The position numbers and the translations under genes are program-made. Below are positions 1-10,116 of a DNA stretch of 64,000 nucleotides, in pieces (the stretch's first letter is position 1; each line of letters opens with the position of its first letter). Location: NCBI GenBank assembly GCA_008694505.1, contig VZDJ01000116.1:18465716-18529715 (forward strand), given 5' to 3'. The notes under the pieces were generated by a model. That model worked only from the letters and a program-made list of their open reading frames with translations. It had not been told where the DNA came from and searched no databases. Origin of the DNA: Cyanoderma ruficeps. Its lineage: Eukaryota > Chordata > Aves > Passeriformes > Timaliidae.

Positions 1-3000
1 GTCATAACCAGACCAAATAAAAACATTGTACTATGATAATTTAATTAATTCTTGCTAGCACAAAGCCACATTTCTGTTGTCCCAGTCACAGAAACAGGCC
101 CCCAGAATGTATCAGCTAAATCCTCACAGGACCCAGCTGATTTGTGCTGAAGCCTGAGGGAAATTTCTAGAGAGTCACTTGGCAAAAAGGAGACCTGTAT
201 TTTCTTCACTGCTAATACATTTTTTGTGTTGGCCCACAGAAAAGTTGCTCATTTTGTTAACTAGGACTCTAATCTGCATCCAGTCTTTACAAATGTTTAC
301 ACACAGGCTCAGGCATTGGTCACAGAAAGATCTGTTTCATGCCAGTTCAGACAGACTGGGGCATCTAATCCTTCATTAACAACAACTCTTGCCAACCATG
401 GCAAAAGATACTGTTAAGTGCAGGAAGTGTCATCCTGGATTTCAGTTTTACTGGGATGACTGAGAAAGGCAATTTTTTTTTTTTAATCATGCATGTAATT
501 TCCTTTCCTAAGAAGACCTCATAGACCCAACCACATCTGGACTCTTGCAGGAGTTGTTCATTGTACAAACAGTTTTATCCAACTGGTCAGCATCTCAAGT
601 TCATTAAACAAAAACTAAACAATGCTTGAAGCTACAGTTATTTCTGTCTCTAGATCGTATTTGCTATGACATGCTGTGAATGTCAAGATACCTGTCACCT
701 CTCTAAAAATTAATTCATGACCAAAAGCTTTAACATCTACATGATCAACAATATTCACTCCACTGCCTTCAGTGGAGCTGGATCAGAGGCCACAACAAAA
801 TATGGTCCAAAGCTGTTACCACAAAACACAAAAAAGGCTTTCCCCAGATTCATTTTCTTCCTCTTAGCTTAACTTGCAACCCAAAACAAACTAAATTGTC
901 TCCTGCCCATAAACTCTCTTAAAAAAAAACCCAACAACCTCTCAGCTAATTCCTTCTCATATTTACTGCAACAGAAACCACACCAACTTCTAGACCTTTT
1001 CCCAAGCAGAACAAATTGGTTCCCATATTAAAAACAAAGCAAATAAAAGACCAAAAAGTGTCACCAACTTGACCACACACGCACTAAGACCAGCCACACA
1101 TTTCTCTACCTCTAGTCACCGACATACTCTCCCAAGATCCCAAGCTCCCACCAGGTACATTCCCACCACCTAACCACTGAAAAATGGAGCTCTACACCAA
1201 CACAGACCAACACAGAAATGACAACAGCATCTAGTTTTCAAGGTCACATTAAGAACATCAACCACCCAAGAAACCCACTGCAAGACTTCACTTAGACCAG
1301 GCCTAGATCCATATTTATTTTTTTTTTGGTCAACTAAAAATTTAGGACAGCAAATCCTCGAGGAGCTTCCAGTCCAGACATGTGCCATCACTCTGCTAAT
1401 GCACAGGAGCACAACAGCTCAAATTTCAGCCTTCCTTCACCAACAGGTTTAGGCTCCCAGTAACTCACTACCCACAGTTTGCAGAGATAATCTTGGCTAA
1501 TTAACAGCTCTGGAAACAGCTACAGAGGTTCACAGGCATTTGAGCTGCTTTCAACACCCACCTGGAGTTACCTGCATCTGAACTTTAGCCTAAGCAGCAA
1601 TCAATCAAGCTGCTGGCAGAACTTGTCTTGACATGACATTTGATATTGAGCCTTAACTGAGGAGGCTCATCAACCTGATTCTCTCGGAACGCTGCTAGCA
1701 GAGTAATAAGCACTGCTGTCTGCAATTAAGGAACAGCACTGATGTCATGTGCACGTCAGCCAGACAGCAGAAATGCACTTACTCTGTACACTACTGGCCC
1801 CACAACACTCACTTCGGACCCTCAGTACAAAAAAATCATTGTAATGCTACACATACTTTGCTTTTGCAATAGTCCAGGTTTGAACTCATCACGAGTAATG
1901 AGCAAAACTTTTCAGCAAGCCTGTTCAGCACTTCTGTTCACAGAAAAATTCTCCTAGCAATTAGAAACAATTCAAACTTCCTCCTTCCCTGAAAGCCCAA
2001 GACAGGAAGTAGTTAAGTCAGCTATTCACTGAAATGTTTAATTTTTAAAAAGGTTTATTTTTCTTTTATTTTTTATTTGTTCCAGTTTACTAATTGCTAC
2101 AGACTAAGCTCCAGTGACTGCACTATTCTTTTCTGTCTTGCTTCAAGGGGACAGAAACAAACCAAATTAACATGCTCTGGGGGACTCAGAGTTAGGACAG
2201 AATTCAATGCCCCTCTAGTCATCACCCAAGGGAGATGATGGGATTTTGTTTATTTATTGCTACTTCCCTGGTGTCCCAGAAGCATTTCAAGAACAAGCTC
2301 TCCAACCACAAAAGAACTGTTTGCACAGAGAATGTTGCCACATTGCTTACCTTTCAGTCATCAAATACAGAGTCAACAACAGCTCTGATGGGGAATATCT
2401 GGAGAAGCCTAAAATATTTACCTAAATATTAAATGTTACATTTTTAAAATCTTCTTACAGTGCCAAGTGATTCTCCCTTCCACCCGTTTTTTTCCTGCAC
2501 CAAACAGGGACCAAGACAGGTAACATTGTAACCAAATAACTCTGAGCATCAGGGAAAGGTCACTAAACCCAACATTTTTCCAGGAGCACCACTAGCACAG
2601 GGTTGTTCCTGCCAATGTGGGCAGGTCTAGAACAGCCACGCTTGCCCAGTCCACCAGCTGAACCTCAGTGTATGCAAACTCCCAGACACACAAACTGTCT
2701 CAACTACAACAAGCAGATAATCTATGTTTGTCTTATTTTGGTGGATTGGTGGCTTCAGGACACAGACTATCGTAGTATATTCGGGAGTGAAAAAAATCAA
2801 CTTTTCTCAATAACAAAAAATCCTATCACAGAGCAGTGATGTATTTAAACCATTTTTACAGAGAAAGCACCTGCAGTGTTGGACCAAATAATTCATGGCC
2901 TTATTAGAAGCATATTTTTCCTCATATTTTATCTATCTCTCCTCTGCCAATATAGTTACTTCTAATTTCTTTTCTAATTTATTTCCAAATGATCAACATA

Positions 3001-3540
3001 ATTCCCATAATTTTAATTCAGTAACAAACAGGAGTCTCAACTCAGGACAGTAGTGGCTTATGCTGACAAGAACAGGTCTGTAAAACGCCAGTGTGAAGCT
3101 TTAAACCAAATTTATTTATAAAAAAACCAAACACAAAACAAAAAAAAAAATTGCACTCTCCAACTAAAAATCAACACTACCTTGATGCAAGAACAAATGA
3201 AGGACATAGTTGATGGGACCAGCCCAGCCCTGACAATATAAAATGGGGGAAACTAATTTGTTCTGACTATGCCAGCCATGTCCGCACGCAGTGCGGCGCA
3301 GCTCCCGCTCCAGGAATTGCTGCAGAGTCCCAGCCCTGATGCAAGGACACCCAAGAGAAAAGATCTCCTCGTTCCACCCTCGGCACACCCTGCAAAAGTG
3401 ACACCCCAAAGTAGAGTTATGGGCGACCTTTGACAGACACCTGTGCTTTGTTCCAAATTGGGTCTAAGACGGAGGAGGAAAAGCAGCAACAGCAACCTAC
3501 ATCCCAACCCAAAGTCAGCTGACTGGGGGCTTCTGGATCC
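1..3540. other. Probable intergenic DNA beyond the SH3PXD2A 3' end
   Basis: No coding exon with recognisable family features is seen on either strand; the open frames are short and composition-driven. In human, NEURL1 lies on this side in convergent orientation and ends close to SH3PXD2A. I looked for the C-terminal RING-finger part of that family and did not see it, so only 3'UTR sequence could be present here. A plus-strand AATAAA at 16-21, followed by TGTACTATGATAAT, could be such an end, but the evidence is thin. The segment 1660-1790 looks less random than its surroundings and contains homeodomain-type AATTA cores. Otherwise I see nothing to annotate. Confidence 0.5.
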
Positions 3541-3557
3541 GGCCTTACGTACAGTAC

Positions 3558-3563
3558 TTTATT
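3558..3563 (-). terminator. SH3PXD2A: Predicted main poly(A) signal of SH3PXD2A
   Basis: The minus strand reads AATAAA followed by GTACTGTACG, so cleavage would fall near 3540. A UGUA-type element lies just upstream (GTGTGTAATTTT). A GU-rich run that includes GGGTTGGGATGTAGGTTG follows downstream, as expected for the CstF-binding element. Another AATAAA near 3112-3117 has a weaker context and could be an alternative end. Confidence 0.55.
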
Positions 3564-6355
3564 TGAAAATTACACACACAACAGACACGACTACTGAGCA
3601 GCACAGAGGGAGAGAAAGAGCAGCACAAGCACTGGGCAGCGTTAGCAGAGGCCATCAAACAGTTCAAGTGTGCGGACACATTCCCCATGCATCATCGCAG
3701 CGCCGATCCCTGCTTCCAGCAAGCAACGAAAATGAAAGCAAAATAACTTAGACAAACATATGCTTTAGAGCATCATATTGGTACTGCTGGCAGCTAGCAA
3801 ACACTGCACTGATACACATCACTTCACTACATGGCTAAATAGCATCTGAAGCTGACAGAGAAGGAGCTGCTGGTGATGGAAAACCACCAGCAAATAGCAG
3901 CAAAGCTCCAGCTGGTTTTAAAGAGCTGCACGATTTGCAGCACTGTGGATGATGGCAGGGCAGCACCAAGGCTAAGCAGTCCTGTGCACCCTTTGGAGGT
4001 GTAGGAGTAGAGTGCACAGAGCTTGCTTTTGCTGAGAACAGACCATGCTGAGCACCCGCAGGGGTCTTCTGTCAGTGTAACTCTACTGATGCTCGTGGGC
4101 TTCTTGCCAGTTTAGACAAGAGCAGGTGAAAGAATTAAGGTGGTTTCTCAAAACCAGATTCTTAACTGGTAAAGTATTAGAGGTTTTCCAAAATCACATG
4201 TTTGATACTATTTCAGTACAGCTGCAGAATTCAGTTTTTCTGTTTGAATGCAAAGGTCTCTGGTAAAATTAAGGCTAACAACTTAAGAACAGCAGGACAA
4301 AAATTAAGCAGAAAACTGAGGTACATCCCCGCTCCAGAGTAATGAACTAGAGCCACAGGAGATGTACTTCCCAGAGCTCAGAGAATCAAGTGCTCTGGCT
4401 TTCACATTTCTCTTGCACCTTACAAAAATAGTCCAGTTTTTCAGATGTGGTAGATTTTGCTGCTACCTGTAAAGTCACATTATTTCTGACAGATGGAAGT
4501 TCTCCTTCCATTCAAATAGAATTTAAGACAATACCTCTTTTGAAGAGTAAAGTTTCTGCCCGACTTTATTTAGGACCTGAGAGATCCACCTTTGCAAGCC
4601 AAGAAATATGAAATCGATATCCAAAACATCTGTGAAATTCTGCAGGTGAGAATTAACCCAGATAAAAGGGAGACTTTTTCTTGTTAGGTTAACAATAAGG
4701 ACAGAAAAGAAAGGACCTGTAAAAATTATCCCATAGCTCTTGCAATAAATACAAGTAACAATACAGTATCCAAACTTGGGACTGCACCAGCAGAATTATT
4801 TTCCCTTCTGAAGGTACCACCAATTCTGAAGCGCAACAGAGGACATAACCAGCAGAGACAAACCAGAAGACAGAATCATGCATGGATGGCATACAGAGTG
4901 TTTCAAGCACAGCTCAGAAGTCCTGTATTGATAAGGATGTAAATGCACATTCTATACATAATCCTGGCAACATGCAGCATAATCCTTATACCTTCACTAA
5001 CAGGTGATACTTTTTGTATGGAAAGCAGCCATTCCCAAGCCAAGCCACCCCAGCTGTCAGTCTCTACCTACCCAAGGGTCCTGTTTTCATCCAGTTGCCC
5101 CCATCCTCTGCATTTCCCTTTCCCTAAGAGTGCATGAATAGAGAATTGCAAACATTTCACACTGCACGTTCCACTCCAAGTCCTGGATGAGGGGCCTGTT
5201 TATTCTATGAATATTGCACTTATCCACTCACTGGATTTGCTTTTTCTCAAGAATGCATAATATTTGGGAAAAAATAGAAAAAATAGTAGGATACAACACA
5301 GGAAAATATGAGTTATTAACAAGCTAGCTATGAAGATCTAAAATTAAATAGTACTAGTTCTATTCTGTTAATACTAGTAATATGAAAATAATGAACGCTT
5401 TATCAAATTCCCTTGTTTTTCATATAAGATAAAAGCAGTAACTTTCTTTTTAACTGAGGAAAGCAATGAATATATATTACAATAAAATATGATTCATTAA
5501 CATCTGAAAGTGATGAAAACAATTATATAATGCCTTCGTCAAACTTTATAGCGTCACAATGGAAGGAGTCTTTGGGGAACACATCCACAAGAGACAAATG
5601 CATTTTTTAGCTATGCCCATGCAGATGCGAATTTCCGTTTTGAAGAGTCTAGCTGAAAGACAATTCCAATCTTTCCTTATTGTGTATTTGCTATTTTTGA
5701 ATACATCAATTTAAAGACTTCCTGTTGACACATCAGTTAAGTACCCCAACATGTGCCCATCATCTTTTTTATCTTGAAAGGTTTGGCTTGCAAAGGACTG
5801 GTAGATGTGACCACACTCACCCACTGCACGGGGTGACAGCTAAAACAATGAATAGGAATTGCCTCCCATGGGGAAGGACTCCTAACAAAATGCATGACTC
5901 TTGCTGCTATGAGAAAGTGTTTTGAAAGGGGAGACAAGGGAAACCAGCAAATAAACTTTTCAGGCATTATATAAACCTCAATAACGAACCCAGAAGTGCT
6001 CATTATTATTAAAGTTGCAGTATACAGCAAGACACAATTTTCACATTCTTTAATTTTGTTCTCTGGCATTGGAGTTTGGAATTTCTGCTGGTCCAAATTC
6101 AAGACCTTTTGGAAAAATACAGAGAGTGGGCGAGAGCAAGACAGCAAGAGCAGCTGCCTCTCCCCCCAGAGGAGGGCCCCCTTCGGCTGCAAATGGCTTT
6201 GCTCAAGCCCTGCAGACTCTTCCTCTTAACAATCTGGTTCAGGAATAAACCAGAAAAAGAAATTTAAACAGTACTATTGATTTCTGCATTGAGTGTTCAC
6301 TGAGGTGTACATTACATTTAAATATTGCTCTTGATCCAGTGTCATTTCTGACAAA

Positions 6356-6361
6356 TTTATT
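6356..6361 (-). terminator. Possible internal poly(A) signal in the 3'UTR
   Basis: The minus strand reads CAATAAATTTGTC. The hexamer is canonical, but the downstream sequence is only moderately U/G-rich. It is a candidate for an intermediate 3' end of about 3.8 kb. Confidence 0.22.
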
Positions 6362-7628
6362 GAATAAAAGGCAATGTTAACATTTTTAGAAAAGAGCTAA
6401 AACACTTCTAGCACTACACTGTCCTCTGAGTAATCTGCCAGGTTTTCCTGCCCTGCAGTCAGCTTTTCTGATGTAGCTTAAGGTCTTTCCCTCTGTTTCA
6501 CAGCTAAGAGTGAAGGGCTTGCTATTTTGGGTATCAGCAGAACTGACCAAAACTAGCTGCTCACCGATGGAAAAAATAATTATTTTCCTGGTATCTCTTA
6601 CTTGAAAGAATCAAAAGAAAAAGAGCATCTCAGTGAGAGATGCTATGACAATGGTAAGACTGGAGTGGGAGAAATTGCATTGGGAGTACTTTTTTTTAAG
6701 TGTCCTTTTAAACACGAGCAGCCAAAACAACTGCCAAGTGAAGGGAAGCCCATATGGAAGCTTTTCCACCAGGGTGGAAGCCAGTGTGCCAAGTGGTGGC
6801 CAACAATAATTTCTGGCATCAAGTAGGCCATCTGCACTCCATCCCTCTTGCTGGTACAGTTGAGGGCAGAGGGAGGCCACAAGTGTGGCTCTGCCCATCG
6901 ACAGGGTCTGGCCTCTCCTCAGGAGGGCAGGAGGCCTTGGAGATGGGATAAAGCAGCAACTGAGCCACGGAGCTGCTGTATGAGAAAACCCTGGCAGTGC
7001 CACAGGCACCCTCAAGCTGCGTCACCCTGCCCTGCAGGAGCAGTGCAAACCATCTCCCTGCAAAAGCCAGAGCTTGAGAAGCCAGCAAGATGGAACAGGA
7101 GCTGTGGGACAGATGGACATCTTTTACAGAGCTGTCTCAGGCAGATCCTGAAGGCTCCTAACCTGAGCCTCACAGAGAACTTCCATCCACCAGGGCCAGC
7201 CCTGCACAAGGCACACGGCAGCCAGGCACTGGAACTGTCTGCCAAAAACACCTGTGCCACCCCACACCCTGCAAGGACTCCTGCAGTTGAGATGCGCCCT
7301 GGGTTTGGCTTTGCTGGATGCAAATGTGAGTATTTCCAGTAGTCTGGGCTCTTCTGTCTCCTTGCTGCTCTTGCCTCCTTGGATAGGGGCTCATGTCAGG
7401 CCATACCATACTCAGAGAATTCAGTGGCTCAATGCAGAAGATCTGGGAGCTGTGCTTTACATCCCCCCAAAGAGATGACCTAGCGGGAATGTCTTTAAAC
7501 AAAACTTTAGAATATTTTAAATAATAAGTTAATTCTTAATAAATATGTGCTTCAAGAAAATGTTAATTATATACTGCACCTTTAAATAATGCACTTAGTT
7601 CTCTGCATTGGCTTCCATTTTGGTTTCT

Positions 7629-7634
7629 TTTATT
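7629..7634 (-). terminator. Possible internal poly(A) signal in the 3'UTR
   Basis: The minus strand reads AATAAA within TAACAATAAAAGAAACC. It lies in an AT-rich block, which favours such signals by chance, and no clear GU-rich downstream run was seen. Use would give a 3'UTR of about 2.5 kb that keeps the two miRNA-type sites just upstream. Confidence 0.25.
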
Positions 7635-7636
7635 GT

Positions 7637-7644
7637 TAAAGTGC
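7637..7644 (-). promoter_or_regulatory. Candidate miR-17/20/93/106 8-mer site in the 3'UTR
   Basis: The transcript strand reads GCACTTTA, the full 8-mer complement of the miR-17 family seed with the flanking A. It sits in an AU-rich context that favours accessibility. An 8-mer occurs by chance in several kilobases of 3'UTR with appreciable probability, so conservation is the deciding test. Confidence 0.35.
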
Positions 7645-7771
7645 ATTAATTCAAAATAATGAACCACTTCCGCATCATTATTGTTAAAATAAATCATAAC
7701 ATTAATACGAATCACTAAGTCACTACTATTAGTACTGCAATCTAGCAGATAACTCTATGTATTGCTCTATT

Positions 7772-7779
7772 TAATACTG
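7772..7779 (-). promoter_or_regulatory. Candidate miR-200b/c/429 8-mer site in the 3'UTR
   Basis: The transcript strand reads CAGTATTA, the 8-mer match for the miR-200b/c/429 seed, about 130 nt upstream of the miR-17 type site on the transcript and in the same AU-rich block. The miR-200 family restrains mesenchymal and invasive programmes, which makes a scaffold of invadopodia a sensible target. The link is inference. Confidence 0.35.
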
Positions 7780-8230
7780 TCCAGCAGAAGAATATAATAC
7801 TTCTATTACAATCTCACAACACCTCCAGCAGTCTTTTATGGCTGCTACCATATTAGTACAACTGAAAATGGGGAGAAGTACAAGAGACAGGGCCACCATG
7901 TCTCAGCGACACATCCAGTCAGATGTAGCTAACTGGACACACACTTACACACCATATGGTGAGACATTAAGGTACAAAGAGGACCCTGCACTCTGATATG
8001 AGCTGTTGTGCAGTTACACCTCCTCCTCCTGCCACCACAACTTAAAGGGATCCCAAACAAACAGCCTCCCCTCCCCAGCTGCACGCAGAGAGCTGCTCAA
8101 ACCACAGCACTGTTTGTGGCCTGTAGTTGTTGCACCTGGATGTTGTTTCAGCTGCTGAAAGGACATCAGCCACATCAGCTGTAGGCAACTCTCTCAGTGT
8201 TACCATGGAAATTAATAACCCCCCCAAACC

Positions 8231-8308
8231 ACACACACACAAAAGGAAAAAAAAAAAAAGACAAAAAGACAAGAAAAAAAAGAAAAAAAGAAAAAAGACA
8301 AGAACAAC
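8231..8308 (+). repeat. CA microsatellite and A-rich simple repeat
   Basis: A short (AC)5 run passes into A-runs interrupted by G and GAC units. A T13 run follows at 8324-8336. In the SH3PXD2A transcript this becomes a long pyrimidine tract within the 3'UTR. Confidence 0.85.
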
Positions 8309-9596
8309 ATATAAATTTCCTAATTTTTTTTTTTTTGGCAGTGAAACATCCCCAGTAACATATGGTATTGTTGTGCTGTTTTACTCAGCCCCTTGATCCC
8401 AGATATTTTGAAGCCTTTATAACCTTTAACTCCCAAGCCAATTCAGTATAAAACTCTGGTGGAAAAAAGATCATGTAATGCTTTGTGTAAACCAGTAGTG
8501 AAATAGTCTGCCCCTCCCCGCCCCCCAACAGATTTACAATGCTGCCTATTATTTAAAGGAACTAGATATTGATCTTGAGTGATTAACAAGGCCATTTAAG
8601 AAAACCCCCAAGCATTACTTCCTTAAGCACAGTAGGGATTTAGTAAATTATGTTTACAGTACAAGGCTACCTCACAAATAACTCCATATTCCTAGCCTTT
8701 TCCAATGGATACCTTTTCCATTTCCCACACCACACCGTGTGCCACATTTCAAAACATGAATTAAGAAAGGCGAAGAGAACTGGAACTAGAAGAGGCAGCT
8801 TCCTGATTAGATGCACTGTGGACCGAATTGCTTTGATATTAAATCTCTGAGCCTGAGAAGCCCAGGCCCACTTTCCAGTACAAATGTACTTTGGATTCAA
8901 GTGGGAACATGAAAACACATATTTGGCTCCTACTTCAGTTTTAAGTCTTTTCTGGTAAAACCAGACACATACACAAAGAAAATACAGTAAACCCAGAATG
9001 CACAGAAAAGATAAAAACAAAACACAAAAGCAATTCCTCAAAAATATACAAATTATGTGCAGACTGAGTTTGATGGCTTTTTTTTTCCCACTCATTGTAA
9101 ACACTGATGTTGTAGAAGGTTACAAATATTTCTCACTAATATCTTGGTGGGCCCTGCCAGCAGTCAGCACCCTTGGATTTGGACCAGACAACAAAACAAG
9201 AATTAACACATCTGACAGCTTTGTCTTTAGTGTCTTAAGGGACTTAGTTGACTTTGATAACTTTTGAGAAACCCAGCTCTGGGAAGAGAATCAACCAGTA
9301 TCACCTGGCAGGAGTCAGGCACAGAACCAAACATGAAGCCTACACAGTAACAGACGTGCTAAAGCAAGGGGTTTGTAGGTTTGTTTTTACAAGCACCAGT
9401 AGGCATCACTGCCCTTGAACACCTGAAATCCCAACTCAAAGAACAAGACAGAATGAAAGGAAACAAAAAGCCCCCAACCCGCACCACCTGATGGCCTTTT
9501 CTGGTGAGTTAGCTGTAACAACACTGAAGTCAGAGACCAAAACTCTCCCCGATGAAAAGGCTCCAACTCTGGACCTACCAACTGTTGAGTATAGTT

Positions 9597-9622
9597 AAAA
9601 AAAAAGGAAAAAAAAAAAAAAA
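9597..9622 (+). repeat. A-rich tract in the 3'UTR
   Basis: Nine A, two G and fifteen A in a row. It is U-rich in the transcript and lies about 500 nt past the stop codon. It has no further support as an element. Confidence 0.8.
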
Positions 9623-10116
9623 GTGAAAATCTCCAAAGGATTAGAGTCCCTCTGTGTTTCAGAAACTTTCATTTGCTTCTCACTGTAAGTTGTGGAAAAG
9701 CATTCAAAATTCTTGGGTACTCCACGTATGGACAAAAATGAGGAGAAAGGGAGCCAAGATTGTAAAACAGTTTGGCACAAAACTCCCCAGGTAGATGCAT
9801 GTGTATTTCTCTCACAAAAGGCACACATTTGGTTTCCTATCAATAATGGGAAGGATGGGATGTCATACCCTGTTACACATACAAGATTATTAACAACTTC
9901 ACAAAAAGGCATTTTACTATGCTGCATCTTCCTTGTAGTTGCTCACAACATGTAAACTCCACAAACCTCTCCAGAACATGGCAGATTTGTCCTCATATAG
10001 ACTCCTTTGTACAAACTGGAGCACAGGGAGACGTCTTTTTGTGTAGCAATTGTTTTTTTTTCCACACGTACACAGCAGGAACAGTATAAATTAGGGAGGT
10101 TAAAGACATTGCAATA

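Larger units (their letters stand above)
3541..10116 (-). other. SH3PXD2A: SH3PXD2A 3' untranslated region (predicted, about 6.6 kb)
   Basis: Minus-strand sequence after the TAA stop contains no further coding domain, and it runs to a convincing poly(A) signal at 3558-3563. The human gene is known to have a 3'UTR of several kilobases, so the length fits. The region is AT-rich at 5200-5720 and 7480-7810, more GC-rich at 6840-7340, and holds two purine-rich simple repeats that become U-rich in the transcript. Internal AATAAA signals at 6356-6361 and 7629-7634 could give shorter forms. The open frames within it, including one of 164 codons on the plus strand at 6848-7342, have no recognisable family. 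The extent is inferred and depends on the poly(A) call. Confidence 0.65.

Noticed and set aside
2070..2095. AACTGGAA miR-145-type match on the minus strand
   Set aside because: It lies beyond the predicted end of the 3'UTR, so it is probably not transcribed as part of SH3PXD2A mRNA.
6848..7342. 164-codon plus-strand frame inside the 3'UTR
   Set aside because: It is in a GC-richer patch that lowers stop frequency. Overlapping open frames exist on both strands, there is no domain or signal resemblance, and it lies antisense to a convincing 3'UTR.
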